Below, piece after piece: positions 23,662 to 32,419 of a DNA stretch of 64,000 nucleotides (position 1 is the first letter of the stretch; each line of letters starts with the position of its first letter). A program made the translations under genes and the position numbers. The notes under the pieces are model-generated. The model ran no database searches, was not told the origin of the DNA, and saw nothing but the letters and a program-made list of their open reading frames with translations. Source of the stretch: CAYRNY01 sp964425755 (GTDB taxonomy: Bacteria > Chloroflexota > Anaerolineae > Aggregatilineales > Aggregatilineaceae); assembly GCA_964425755.1 (NCBI GenBank), contig CAYRNY010000005.1:163809-227808 (forward strand), written 5' to 3'.

Positions 23662-24468
23662 ATGTCACAATCACAGCCGCCACACGAACAGAAGCTCGAC
23701 ATGAGCACCACGAAGACCATGGAACTCCAGGTGCAGCGTGAAGAGCAAAAGCCGAAGTATTTCTTCATCCGGCGTATGCCGCTGCGCAAAGTGCCGCGCG
23801 AATGGACCCGCCCGCCCGAAAAAGAGTACAAAAAACAGTTGCTGGAACAAGGGTTCATCTCTGAAGATTTATTGAAAGGCCCGATGTCACCGGAACTGAA
23901 GGCCGACGTGCGCGAGCTGGAGCAGCACCTACTGCCGCATTTCTGGCGCGTGCACCAGGAAGCGTTGTACTACCAGAATCGCTATTACCAGTATCAGTGG
24001 GTGTTCATCCTGGCGGCGTTCCTGACGACGGCGCTGGCCTCGACCACTGTGCTGGTGCACGCGCTGGACGGGCAGAACGGATTTGATACCGGCACGTTTA
24101 TTGGCACTCTGCGCTTTACCGAGTTGTTCGGTTTTCTGGCCGCCGTGCTCAGTGGCATGGCCGCGACCGTATCGTTTCTGGACGCCAACCAGACCCCGCA
24201 GAACCGCTGGTTCAAAGCACGCGCCCAGGCCGAAAGCCTGCGCTCGTTGTATTTCCTGTTTCTGGCGCGGCAGAATCCGTTTGACCTGCCGGACGCACGC
24301 AGCCGGGTGCAAGAACTGCGCCGCGCCGTGCTCGACGTGCTGGTCGACTCGCCCAGCCGCGAGCAGGTGGGGCGTCCCACGCGGACCAGCAGCTTCCGCG
24401 CTGCCCCATCCCGTCCGGGCGCTGGTGAGGGCGAGACCAAGCCCCCGCCGGACCGTCCTGCAAGTTGA
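23662..24468 (+). CDS. SLATT/DUF4231-type two-helix membrane protein (first)
   Basis: The 268-residue product has a soluble N-terminal part (1-100) and then two membrane helices typical of SLATT/DUF4231 proteins (WVFILAAFLTTALASTTVLV and a Gly-rich FGFLAAVLSGMAATVSFL). Next comes the conserved NRWFKARAQAESLRSLYF segment, which matches the W..R..AE.L motif, and an Arg/Pro-rich tail. SLATT proteins are predicted membrane effectors in nucleotide-dependent conflict systems. GGAGG at 23654 sets ATG 23662. It is 65 bases from the 2H-like gene and 41 from a second SLATT gene. Confidence 0.8.
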   Translation: MSQSQPPHEQKLDMSTTKTMELQVQREEQKPKYFFIRRMPLRKVPREWTRPPEKEYKKQLLEQGFISEDLLKGPMSPELKADVRELEQHLLPHFWRVHQEALYYQNRYYQYQWVFILAAFLTTALASTTVLVHALDGQNGFDTGTFIGTLRFTELFGFLAAVLSGMAATVSFLDANQTPQNRWFKARAQAESLRSLYFLFLARQNPFDLPDARSRVQELRRAVLDVLVDSPSREQVGRPTRTSSFRAAPSRPGAGEGETKPPPDRPAS

Positions 24469-24509
24469 TCCGCGCCGACCGCTGTTTGACACTGACGAAG
24501 GGTACACAC

Positions 24510-25085
24510 ATGAACGCACCAACACCCAAAAGCCAACAACCACAGGCGCTGTTCACCGAGGAAGAAGCCCGGTTACGCGCGGCGTTGTACATCCAACAGC
24601 GTATTGATTACCAGGATGACTACTACCAGCGGCGCATCACGGAATATCGCTTTAACTCCGATATCATGCTATGGGTGACCGCGACGCTGATGGGCGTCTC
24701 GACCGTGCTGTCGTCGTATTCCGTCGTGACGAACAAGCCGATCTACGCGTTTCTGACCGCGCTGCTGCCGGCGTTTGCAGCGGCGGTGTCGGCGTTCCGC
24801 GCGCTGTACCAATGGCAGCGGCAGGCGCAGATTTACGAGGGTACGTGGCTGGGCCTCCAGCGGGCGCGACTGGCGCTGCCGGACGAGGACTTTCTCTCTG
24901 AGGGCGACTACGCGCGCTATTTCCCGGAACTCGTGCAGCAGACCGAATCCGTGTTGCGCAAGGAAGCGAGCCAATGGGGGCAGCTCAAGGAGTTGCAATC
25001 GCCGATCGAGCAGTATCAGGCTACACTCGAAGAACTACAGAAAAACACACCGATCCCGCCGACGAGTCGCCCGCGTTACGAGTAG
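24510..25085 (+). CDS. SLATT/DUF4231-type two-helix membrane protein (second)
   Basis: The 191-residue product starts with charged helices (LRAALYIQQRIDYQDDYYQR), as SLATT proteins do. Two membrane helices follow (DIMLWVTATLMGVSTVLSSY and YAFLTALLPAFAAAVSAFRAL), then WQRQAQIYEGTWLGLQRARL and a coiled tail. It differs clearly from the preceding SLATT protein, so the pair is not a recent duplication. GAAGGG stands before ATG 24510. It is the last gene of the plus-strand run and ends 22 bases from the convergent mltG-like gene. Confidence 0.78.
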   Translation: MNAPTPKSQQPQALFTEEEARLRAALYIQQRIDYQDDYYQRRITEYRFNSDIMLWVTATLMGVSTVLSSYSVVTNKPIYAFLTALLPAFAAAVSAFRALYQWQRQAQIYEGTWLGLQRARLALPDEDFLSEGDYARYFPELVQQTESVLRKEASQWGQLKELQSPIEQYQATLEELQKNTPIPPTSRPRYE

Positions 25086-25107
25086 GGGAGCCGTGCCGTT
25101 CGTCGCG

Positions 25108-26556
25108 CTATGGCCGTTCACAGTTCACGACTGCGAGGTGTTGTTCGTACGTCTCAGAGAACACCTCGCCCCCGTCACATGCTGCCGTGTGGAAGCGGTA
25201 GTTCGTTTCCGGCGGATACACGGCGGCAAGGATCGCGTTCAAGTCAGGGCTGCAGATCGGCGCGGGTGGCAGCCCGGAATGGGTATACGTGTTGAACGGC
25301 GAGGGATGCTGTAGGTCGCTACCTGACACGCGCGGCCACCACGCCCCCGGCCCGCCGTGCACATACTGCACCGTGACCGTCGCACCAAGCCGCCCTCCGG
25401 CACGATAGTTGTTGTAGTACACGCTGGCGATCAGCTTTTGCGTTTCCGGCGTGCGCGATTCGCGCTGCACGATCGAGGCGATGATCAGCGCCTCGTAGAA
25501 CGACACGCCTTGCGCGGCAGCATCAGCACGTATCTGCGGCGAGACATTGGCCGCGAACGCCTCGAGCAACATGTCGCGAAATTCCTCGGCGGTGGTCGAG
25601 TTCTCCACCGTGTACGTGCCGGGGAAGAGGAACCCTTCCATCGATTGCCCCGGCGGGCGCTGCTGCACGAAGTCATACGGCGCGGTGGCATCCGGGCCGG
25701 TCACGGCGAGGAAGTCCGCGCCGGTAAAGCTGGTGGCCGAGTTCTGAATCTTGGCCGCGAGCTGCTCGCGCCGCCAGCCGGGTAGGACGCGGATCACGCA
25801 CGGGCAGTCCGGTGTGCGCGGGCCGGGCGCGCCCAGTGCATCTGGCGCGACGTACGGTTCCGAGGGTGGCGCGTTTTCCGCCGCGCCCGGCGGCAGGTAG
25901 AGCACCTGGTTCTCGCGCAGGTAGCGGCTGTTCAGGCAGTTTGCTGTTACCAGGTCATCCACCGTGATCGCGAGCGTGCCGTCTTCGTCTGGACCTGCGC
26001 CCAGCGCAAACGCGAACAACGTATCCCCCGGCTGCACAACGTAACGCTCCCAGCCCTCAGGAACCGCGCAGCCTGCGCCCGCTTCCGCGTCGTCCTGTGC
26101 GGTTACGGCGGCGCTGTCGTCGGCTGGGGGTGTATCTTGCGCGCCGGGTGTCGCGCCGGACCGCGCAACCTCAGCAGGCGTGGCGCTGGCCGGGACGGGC
26201 GAGGTTTCCGGCTGTGGAGTCGTCGTCAGGATCGGGATGTGTGTCGGCGTGACGGTATGGGTCGGCGTGTGGGTCGCCGTCGGGACTGGTGTACGCGTCG
26301 CGGTGGATGTGGGCGTGTGGGTCGCCGTCGGGACTGGTGTTCCCGTCGCCGCGCCCAATGTCGGCTGCTGGGCCACGCGACTCGGCGCGACGTCCGGGGC
26401 CGCGTCGTCGCTGTCGCCCCGATCCAGCACCAGCAGCACCGCACCCAGCGCCACGATCCAGGCCAGCGCGCCGCCCAGGACCAGCCCCCAGGCCAGCGTC
26501 CCCATCCTGCGCGGTGGTCGGTGTTCTGGCTGTGTGCGCTTCATGTCGCTCATCAT
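25108..26556 (-). CDS. mltG: MltG-like endolytic transglycosylase with LysM domain
   Basis: The 482-residue product has one N-terminal membrane helix (LAWGLVLGGALAWIVALGAV). A long Thr/Pro linker with HTPT repeats follows, then one LysM module (YVVQPGDTLFAFALG) at about 170-225 and a YceG/MltG domain at about 250-475. Family marks are SMEGFLFPGTYTV, the catalytic Glu in IIASIVQRES, SPFNTYTHSGLPPAPI, and a final FSETYEQHLAVV. MltG cleaves nascent glycan strands at the membrane. The LysM and linker suggest binding to mature wall. It is convergent with the SLATT genes. Confidence 0.9.
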   Translation of the reverse strand: MMSDMKRTQPEHRPPRRMGTLAWGLVLGGALAWIVALGAVLLVLDRGDSDDAAPDVAPSRVAQQPTLGAATGTPVPTATHTPTSTATRTPVPTATHTPTHTVTPTHIPILTTTPQPETSPVPASATPAEVARSGATPGAQDTPPADDSAAVTAQDDAEAGAGCAVPEGWERYVVQPGDTLFAFALGAGPDEDGTLAITVDDLVTANCLNSRYLRENQVLYLPPGAAENAPPSEPYVAPDALGAPGPRTPDCPCVIRVLPGWRREQLAAKIQNSATSFTGADFLAVTGPDATAPYDFVQQRPPGQSMEGFLFPGTYTVENSTTAEEFRDMLLEAFAANVSPQIRADAAAQGVSFYEALIIASIVQRESRTPETQKLIASVYYNNYRAGGRLGATVTVQYVHGGPGAWWPRVSGSDLQHPSPFNTYTHSGLPPAPICSPDLNAILAAVYPPETNYRFHTAACDGGEVFSETYEQHLAVVNCERP

Positions 26557-26816
26557 GCTGCCATTTTACCATCCCCCGCCAGCACTCCCAAAGCATTCCA
26601 TGCGGCGCTCAGATGACGGAATCCTGACGCCCCGTGCGCTGCGATCCGCAAAGGGCACCGGGCAGCACCGCGACGTAGCAGCACGCGTAACACTTTGTCC
26701 CAGGCGAGGTGAAATTCGTGTGAAATTCGGGATGGCAGCCTGGACCGCTGCCGCGCATGGATAGTACACTTTTCCTACGCGGACTGTTGCACACCACGCG
26801 CGGGAGGGATGAACTG

Positions 26817-27686
26817 GTGACAAGCCAACCACAGGTCTATATTCTGGAGCGAGATGGCGCTTCCGGCACGTGGATGCGCGATCAACTGGTGCGGATCGGT
26901 ATCCTGGCGCAGTGGGTGCCAACGCTCGCCGCCCTGCTGGTCGAAACCGAGAGCCAGCCGCCTGTCGTATGCCTGGTCGGGTTGCGTCCCCCCGCCAACC
27001 GGGTCCTGGCGCTTGTCGCCGACCTGATCCAGGAGCCGCGCTTCTCCCAGACTGCGTTCATCTTGATCGGGCCGCTGCAGCACAAGCGTGCGGCATTTGA
27101 AGCCGGGGCCGACGATTACCTGGTCACACCGCCGGACGTGATCGAGTTACGCAAGCGAGTACGGTTACATCTCAACCGGGCCGAACTTGAGGCGCGGCTG
27201 GTGGCCGAGAACAGCATCACACAAGAGATGGACGTGCTCACCGGCCAGGGTGAAAACGGGGATGAAGCACCGCACGGCACGGACCCAATCACGCTGCTGG
27301 AACATGCCGCGGCGTTGCACCAGGAGCGCCACCTGCTGGAGCAAATCCTGTTGCACGCCGGAAGTGCGATCGCGCTCGTCACGCCGGAGGGCACGCTACG
27401 TTACGCCAATCCCGCCTGGGAACGTTTATTTGCACCGCGCCTGCCGGATCGCCGCCCCGCGTTCGGCTGGCCGCCGGTCACCAGTGACGACCGCACCACA
27501 CGTGCGATCGCCCGTGCCGTGAGCGAGGCGCGCGTGTGGCAGGGCGAAGTCCGCTTTTCGCTGGCCGGACAGCGCCATGTCACACTCGCGATGACGATCA
27601 CCCCGGCTTTTGACGCCACTGGCGAGTTAGAGGGGTACGTGTTAGTGCAGGCGGATGTGCGGGAACGCTCAAGCGCAAGCACTTAG
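26817..27686 (+). CDS. Pseudo-receiver and PAS domain signalling protein
   Basis: The 289-residue product has a receiver-like domain at about 5-125 (VYILERDGASG.., FEAGADDYLVTPPDVIEL). The phospho-acceptor site reads CLVGLRPP, so the Asp is gone, and the Lys before the last helix is also replaced (VTPP). Residues 180-285 form a PAS domain (SAIALVTPEGTLRYANPAWERLF, VLVQADVRER). There is no output domain. It might sense a ligand and act through protein contacts. GTG at 26817 has GGGAGGG eight bases before it; an upstream ATG at 26757 has no ribosome-binding site. Confidence 0.75.
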   Translation: MTSQPQVYILERDGASGTWMRDQLVRIGILAQWVPTLAALLVETESQPPVVCLVGLRPPANRVLALVADLIQEPRFSQTAFILIGPLQHKRAAFEAGADDYLVTPPDVIELRKRVRLHLNRAELEARLVAENSITQEMDVLTGQGENGDEAPHGTDPITLLEHAAALHQERHLLEQILLHAGSAIALVTPEGTLRYANPAWERLFAPRLPDRRPAFGWPPVTSDDRTTRAIARAVSEARVWQGEVRFSLAGQRHVTLAMTITPAFDATGELEGYVLVQADVRERSSAST

Positions 27687-27737
27687 CGCGCGCAAAGATG
27701 CCCGGCAGCACCACGCAAGAACGCAGCGATACCCGCG

Positions 27738-27759
27738 CCCCAGCCCAAAGCGGCTGGGG
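27738..27759. terminator. GC hairpin between convergent genes
   Basis: An 8-bp stem (27738-27745 with 27752-27759) and 6-base loop lie between the PAS protein gene and the SufR-like gene. No T run follows. Confidence 0.4.
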
Positions 27760-27800
27760 GCGTGGCGCGCCAGCGAGGGCCGTAGCGAGCAGTTCGGGCG

Positions 27801-28433
27801 CTAGGCGTCGTTGGCGACAAAATAGGTACAGGTTTCCTGACCTTCTTCAAGCCGCCAGCTAATCCGCTTGGCGGGTTTGCCGACCAGCCCTTCGATCAGT
27901 TTGCGATCCATGATGCACAGCTCTGGATTATCGCACGACACCTGCTCGTAGGGGCAATTCGTCACCTTGACCAGCAGCCCTTCCCCGTTCTGCTGCCAGG
28001 ATGCCGCGTAGCCGGAATTGTTGAGGAACGCGATCGCGTGTTCCACGCGCACCGGAACCGGCGCATCGGGCACCATCGCTTCCTGGATCATGTCGTCGGC
28101 GATGCCTTCAAGGATCTTGTTCACCTGGTTGGGGGGCAGCGTCTCTTTGATCTGCTCCAGCAACCCGACTGCCAACCCCTGGTAATTGTTCGGGAAATGG
28201 TCGGCGGCACGGTCCGTCAGTGTGTAAACATACTGCGGACGTCCCGGCTTGCTGCGGCGGCGCACGGTCGGCGCAGCGACCAGCCCATCGCCCCGCAGAA
28301 TCTCCAGGTGATGGCGCACGGTGACCGCTGTGATCTTCCCGATGCGTTCGCTCAAGGCGGTGACGATCTCGTCAATGGTCGCTTCTTTGTGTTCTTTGAG
28401 GATTTCGAGGATGTGTCGTCTTGTTTGTTGCAT
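27801..28433 (-). CDS. SufR-like winged-helix regulator with a cysteine cluster
   Basis: The 210-residue product begins with a winged helix (RRHILEILKEHKEATIDEIV, VTVRHHLEILRGDGLVA). The C-terminal domain holds cysteines in NCPYEQVSC, ELCIMDRKL and ETCTYF. That arrangement matches SufR-type repressors, which sense Fe-S status through a 4Fe-4S cluster; other ArsR/DeoR relatives share it, so the ligand is a guess. No suf genes are adjacent. It is transcribed away from RNase J across a 462-base region with repeats. The ribosome-binding site is weak, and the start ATG at 28433 is set by the family alignment. Confidence 0.78.
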   Translation of the reverse strand: MQQTRRHILEILKEHKEATIDEIVTALSERIGKITAVTVRHHLEILRGDGLVAAPTVRRRSKPGRPQYVYTLTDRAADHFPNNYQGLAVGLLEQIKETLPPNQVNKILEGIADDMIQEAMVPDAPVPVRVEHAIAFLNNSGYAASWQQNGEGLLVKVTNCPYEQVSCDNPELCIMDRKLIEGLVGKPAKRISWRLEEGQETCTYFVANDA

Positions 28434-28519
28434 AGCTCGCTGGCCCGCTTTTTTACTATATTTACGATATTGGTTATAAATTTAAGAAATCTTAGCATGC
28501 TGATTGCAGCACGTCAATT

Positions 28520-28557
28520 GACAAGCGGCATATTGGGCATACGACAAACGGCATATT
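28520..28557 (+). repeat. Two direct repeats, 23-base period
   Basis: GACAARCGGCATATT occurs at 28520-28534 and 28543-28557, 23 bases apart start to start (about two helical turns). A degenerate copy (GACATACGGCCTGTG) overlaps the rnj promoter at 28688. These may be operator sites. Confidence 0.6.
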
Positions 28558-28685
28558 TGAGGCGCTTGATTGAGAGCGTTCTCGCGGCGTGTCAACATGC
28601 GCTGATGATTCCTGGGTGCCCGGGCGAGGCAGGGGGCAAACGACGCGTCGTTTTCGATTTCCAATGAAACGTATACATTCCTGTA

Positions 28686-28715
28686 TTGACATACGGCCTG
28701 TGTTTCAACTATAAT
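28686..28715 (+). promoter_or_regulatory. Strong sigma-70-type promoter of rnj
   Basis: TTGACA (28686-28691), an 18-base spacer and TATAAT (28710-28715) match both consensus hexamers. Transcription would begin near 28722, leaving a leader of about 175 bases. Confidence 0.85.
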
Positions 28716-28895
28716 GCTCAATGTAATTCCTCCAGACGAAGATCTCCCTTACTAGCACAAATTCTATTCTGCGGTGGTTGGAAAGGTCGAAGTTCTGGCA
28801 GCGCGTTGCGCGTTGTACGAGGACACTCGTTCGTTTGCGTTTTGTTGGCGACCCCAACCATACGCTGAATCAAACATTGAACACATAGGAAAACA

Positions 28896-30515
28896 ATGGC
28901 ACAACAACTGAGAATCATTCCCCTGGGCGGCCTGGGGGAAATCGGCAAAAACATGACCGTTTACGAATATGGCCGCAACATGATTATCGTCGATTGCGGG
29001 GTAATGTTCCCCGATAGCGTGATGTACGGCGTGGACCTGGTTCTGCCGGACTTCGAATACGTCATCGAGAACCAGGACAAACTGCGCGGGATCGTCCTGA
29101 CACACGGGCACATGGACCACATCGCGGCCCTGCCGTACCTGTTGCAGCAGATCGACGCGCCGGTTTATGGCACGCCGCTGACGCTGGGCCTGGTCAAGCG
29201 CCAGCTTGACGAAAAGCTGGGCCGTAAGTCGGTTGACCTGCACACCATCGGCCCGGATGACACGCTGCATCTCGGCCCGTTCCGCGTGACGCCGTTCCCG
29301 GTCGCGCACTCGATCCCGGATGCGGTCGGTTTCGTGATCGACACGCCGGTCGGCAAGGTCGTGCACACCGGGGATTACAAGCTCGACGAGACGCCCGCCG
29401 GTGGCCGCACGACCGACCTGGCGCTGCTGCGCGACCTGACGCGTGACGGCGTGCTGGCGATGTTCGGCGACAGCACCAACGCCGATCGCCCCGGTCGCAC
29501 GCAGACCGAGCAGGTCGTCCGCGAGACGCTCGACCGCCTGCTGGCAGATGCACGCGACGACCGTGTGATCATCACGACATTCTCGTCGGTGCTGGCGCGC
29601 ATCCAGGAAGTGCTGTATCTCGCGCATAAACACGGGCGCAAGGTCGCTTTGACCGGGCGCAGCCTGGTTGAGAACGTCAAGCTGGCGCGCGAACTGGGCT
29701 ACCTGGACGTGCCGAAGGGGCTGCTGGTGGATGCCAACGCGAACCTGCCCAAAGCACAGATGCTCGTGCTCTCGACCGGATCGCAGGGCGAGCCGCGCTC
29801 GGCGCTCAACCAGATGGCGCAGGACCAGCACCGCCACATCACGATCGGCCCCGGCGACACGATCATCATTTCCGGCGGCACGATCCCTGGCAACGAAGAG
29901 GTTGTCGGCGCGATGCTCAACAAGCTGTTTGAGCGCGGCGCGAACGTGATTTACGGCAGGCTGGAGACGGTGCACGTTTCCGGGCACGGCAGCCGTGACG
30001 AGCTGCGCGCGATGATCGAGGCCGTCCAGCCGCGCTTCATGATCCCCGCGCACGGCGAGCCGCGTCACCTGCACCTGCACGGCCAGTTGGCGCAAGCGGC
30101 GGGCATGCAGCCGGAAGACGTTTTCGTGCTGCGTGATGGCGCGCAGTGGGTCACCGACGGGCAGAAAGCCTGGACCGAGGCCGCGCTGGAAGTCGATGAT
30201 GTCTTCGTCGATGGACGCCTGGTTGGGGAGACCGGCGAGATCGTGATCCGCGACCGGCATCGCCTGGCGCAGGACGGCTTCATCGTGGCGCTGATCCCGG
30301 TCAACAGCAAGCAGCAGTTGGTCGGCGAACCGCAGATCATCAGCCGGGGCTTCGTTTACCTCAAGGAATCCGAAGACCTGATGGCCGCCAGCCGCAACGA
30401 GATCAAGCGGCAGTACAAGCGTGGCGCGCACTCGGTCCGCCGCGCGCTGGAAGAGTACTTCTACCGTGAAACGCGGTTGCGCCCGGTGGTGCTGCCCCAG
30501 TTCATCCAGGTCTAA
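28896..30515 (+). CDS. rnj: Ribonuclease J
   Basis: The 539-residue length is usual. It has the metallo-beta-lactamase/beta-CASP fold: LTHGHMDHIAALP with H70/H72/D74/H75, FPVAHSIPDAVG, HTGDYKLDETP, GDSTNADRPG, and the beta-CASP part with LSTGSQGEPRSALNQMA and PAHGEPRHL. It degrades and matures RNA as a 5'-3' exonuclease and endonuclease. The usual SDSTN is GDSTN here. AGGAAAAC precedes ATG 28896. It has its own consensus promoter and a strong terminator. RNase E is not in the window, which fits an RNase J-based decay system. Confidence 0.97.
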   Translation: MAQQLRIIPLGGLGEIGKNMTVYEYGRNMIIVDCGVMFPDSVMYGVDLVLPDFEYVIENQDKLRGIVLTHGHMDHIAALPYLLQQIDAPVYGTPLTLGLVKRQLDEKLGRKSVDLHTIGPDDTLHLGPFRVTPFPVAHSIPDAVGFVIDTPVGKVVHTGDYKLDETPAGGRTTDLALLRDLTRDGVLAMFGDSTNADRPGRTQTEQVVRETLDRLLADARDDRVIITTFSSVLARIQEVLYLAHKHGRKVALTGRSLVENVKLARELGYLDVPKGLLVDANANLPKAQMLVLSTGSQGEPRSALNQMAQDQHRHITIGPGDTIIISGGTIPGNEEVVGAMLNKLFERGANVIYGRLETVHVSGHGSRDELRAMIEAVQPRFMIPAHGEPRHLHLHGQLAQAAGMQPEDVFVLRDGAQWVTDGQKAWTEAALEVDDVFVDGRLVGETGEIVIRDRHRLAQDGFIVALIPVNSKQQLVGEPQIISRGFVYLKESEDLMAASRNEIKRQYKRGAHSVRRALEEYFYRETRLRPVVLPQFIQV

Positions 30516-30538
30516 GCGCCACTCGAGCGTACCATCAC

Positions 30539-30580
30539 ACGGCCCCACACGCCCGTAACGCGGTGTGTCGGGCCGTTTTG
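30539..30580 (+). terminator. Rho-independent terminator of rnj
   Basis: A two-part stem: ACGGCCC with GGGCCGT, then CACAC with GTGTG and a two-base bulge. It is followed by four T at 30576-30579. Confidence 0.85.
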
Positions 30581-30673
30581 CGTTGGGCAATTTGAAGTCC
30601 GCTCAGAGTTGGATAGAATTGGGACTGTCAAAGCATCCTAGCACCCGCATCTAGACCGGAAGAGGGAAGACCT

Positions 30674-32284
30674 GTGACGCTGATCGACCAGCGTATTATC
30701 ATCGACGCGCCGCCACATGTCGTGTGGGAGTATATTTCCGATCCCGATAAAGTGCGGCGCTGGCATACCGGCTATCGTCATATTTCCGTGCTGACCACCC
30801 AGCAGGCTGGCCTCGGCACGCGGCGCCGCTGCACGCTGACCGGCAGCGACAAGGACGTGATCGAGGAGATCACGGCGTGGGTGGACGGGTTAGGGTACGA
30901 GTACGCCCAGATCGAGGGGGGATCGTACAAGTCGCTGCGCGCGCGCCTGCGCTTGCAGGCCGTGCCGGATGGCACCTCGGTGCAGTGGACCGTGACTTAC
31001 CAGCCGCGTGGGATCGTCGGCAGGCTGCGCGACCTGTTCGGCGGCAAGCGCGACATGCAGCGCGTGATGGCCGACAGCCTGCGCTCGCTGCGCCGCCAGG
31101 TGGACGAGCTCGGCCTGCGCATGGGCGCCGATTACCGCGAGCGTGTCTCGATGCGCGGGCGGCTGAGCCACGAGGAACGGCAGGAGTACCTGTCGCGTAG
31201 CCCCGGGGCCGAGGCGGGCACGGCGATACCGCCCGGAGTTGCGCCCGTCGCCGCACCACCGCCCGGCGCGATCGAGGCGAGCGCGGCGCACATCGCCGAG
31301 CCGTCGCCGTCCGACCTGGTCCCGCCAGAGGTCCCGGTCGCGAGCTCCTCGGCAGCACGTGCAACGCCGGAGCGCCCGGACGCGGTGCCCGAACCGGCCC
31401 CTGGTGTGGTCCCGTCTTTTGTGGGCGAGCTGCTTGACGAGTCCGGCACGGAAGGGACCGCCGACACCGGTTACGATCACACGGCTGATACCGAGCCAAA
31501 GCCGCCGCAAGCGTTGCGCGAGGCGCTGGCAAGCCAGGACGCGGATCGGCCAGGTGGAGTCGAAGCGCCCGCGCCTGAACCGCCCGCATCCGCTGCCGCG
31601 ACAGACGCTTCACCGGGCGAGACGCGCATCCCGCCGCGCCCGATCCCGGAGGTGTCGCCACTATACAGCAAAGCGCCGACCCGCCCGCTCGACTCGCGCG
31701 AGGTGGACGGGGTGGAAGTCGGGGAAGCTGGTGCGGCCCCCGGCGAGACGCCTGCCGTCCCCGCGCCGGAGGCGCCCGACCCGCACAGCCACCCCACACC
31801 CCCGCACGGGATTCCGTCGGTGCGCGCGCAGCGGACCATGCGCCCGGTCGATCCGGGTACGGTGGCGCCGGAGACAGCCGCGACCCCGACCGACGCCGAA
31901 CCGGATGTCGCGCCGTCCGCGGCCCCGACGCCGCCACGCGGAACCCCCAGCGTGCAGCCCGGTGCGCGCGAACGCGAGGCGCGCCCGGCGCACTTGCCGC
32001 CGCCCACGCCCAAGACCGATACAGGCGAGATCAGCATCTGGGAGGTGTTTGGGGAGCAGCGCCCCAGCGAACAGGATTCGCACGCCCTGGAGGACCTGAT
32101 CGAGTCGGTGACCGCCAGGGAAACTGCCGCGTTCCGCCGCCGGACCCGCTGGGCGAAGCGTCCGGCCCGCGTGCGCCACTTACAGCGCGCGGTCGGGCTG
32201 CGGCTGCGGTTGGCGCTGCGGGGTACGCAGGTGCGCGTAGGCCGCGCGTTACGCCCAGAAAACCAGGATGGCGAGGGACGCTGA
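30674..32284 (+). CDS. SRPBCC-domain protein with a long disordered Ala/Pro-rich tail
   Basis: The 536-residue product has a polyketide-cyclase/START-like SRPBCC domain at residues 1-145: DAPPHVVWEYISDPDKVRRW, GLGTRRRCTL, and a closing MADSLRSLRRQVDELG. That fold binds lipids or small hydrophobic ligands. Residues about 165-450 are rich in Pro, Ala, Glu and Thr with repeated (P)HGIPSV/PRGTPSV-like units and are probably unstructured. A short basic helical end follows (TRWAKRPARVRHLQRAVG). GTG at 30674 has AGAGGGAAG upstream. The role of the tail is unknown. Confidence 0.75.
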   Translation: MTLIDQRIIIDAPPHVVWEYISDPDKVRRWHTGYRHISVLTTQQAGLGTRRRCTLTGSDKDVIEEITAWVDGLGYEYAQIEGGSYKSLRARLRLQAVPDGTSVQWTVTYQPRGIVGRLRDLFGGKRDMQRVMADSLRSLRRQVDELGLRMGADYRERVSMRGRLSHEERQEYLSRSPGAEAGTAIPPGVAPVAAPPPGAIEASAAHIAEPSPSDLVPPEVPVASSSAARATPERPDAVPEPAPGVVPSFVGELLDESGTEGTADTGYDHTADTEPKPPQALREALASQDADRPGGVEAPAPEPPASAAATDASPGETRIPPRPIPEVSPLYSKAPTRPLDSREVDGVEVGEAGAAPGETPAVPAPEAPDPHSHPTPPHGIPSVRAQRTMRPVDPGTVAPETAATPTDAEPDVAPSAAPTPPRGTPSVQPGAREREARPAHLPPPTPKTDTGEISIWEVFGEQRPSEQDSHALEDLIESVTARETAAFRRRTRWAKRPARVRHLQRAVGLRLRLALRGTQVRVGRALRPENQDGEGR

Positions 32285-32303
32285 GGGTTCACGTGGAATC
32301 AAA

Positions 32304-32326
32304 AAACGGCGCTTACCGCGCCGTTT
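32304..32326. terminator. Bidirectional hairpin terminator
   Basis: A 9-bp stem, AAACGGCGC (32304-32312) with GCGCCGTTT (32318-32326), flanked by A on the left and T on the right. It serves the SRPBCC gene and the tRNA-His gene. Confidence 0.75.
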
Positions 32327-32330
32327 CGTT

Positions 32331-32407
32331 TGGGGTGGCTGGAGGGATTTGAACCCTCGTTCTTCTGATCCACAGTCAGACGTGTTAACCCCTACACCAC
32401 AGCCACC
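32331..32407 (-). tRNA. tRNA-His (GTG)
   Basis: A complete cloverleaf on the minus strand. The acceptor is GGTGGCTG with CAGCCACC, including G-1 and C73, the identity elements of tRNA-His. The anticodon loop is CTGTGGA (anticodon GTG) on a TCTGA/TCAGA stem, and the T arm is GAGGGTTCAAATCCCTC. CCA is encoded. Confidence 0.95.
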
Positions 32408-32419
32408 ATGTCGGGGTGC

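Larger units (their letters stand above)
28434..28895. other. 462-base divergent regulatory region of the SufR-like gene and rnj
   Basis: The left part is AT-rich and has an inverted pair (ATTTAT and GTAAAT, 10 bases apart, minus strand, near 28459-28480). A 15-base direct repeat GACAARCGGCATATT sits at 28520-28534 and 28543-28557, with a weaker copy at 28688. The right part holds the strong rnj promoter and a leader of about 175 bases. No gene is present. Confidence 0.6.

Noticed and set aside
26180..26420. Short tandem repeats in the mltG-like gene, considered as CRISPR or minisatellite
   Set aside because: They encode the Thr/Pro linker (HTPT units) in frame and have no spacer pattern.
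28764..30590. A 608-codon open frame antisense to RNase J
   Set aside because: Shadow of the strong codon bias of rnj; no ribosome-binding site and a His/Arg/Gln-rich translation without family motifs.
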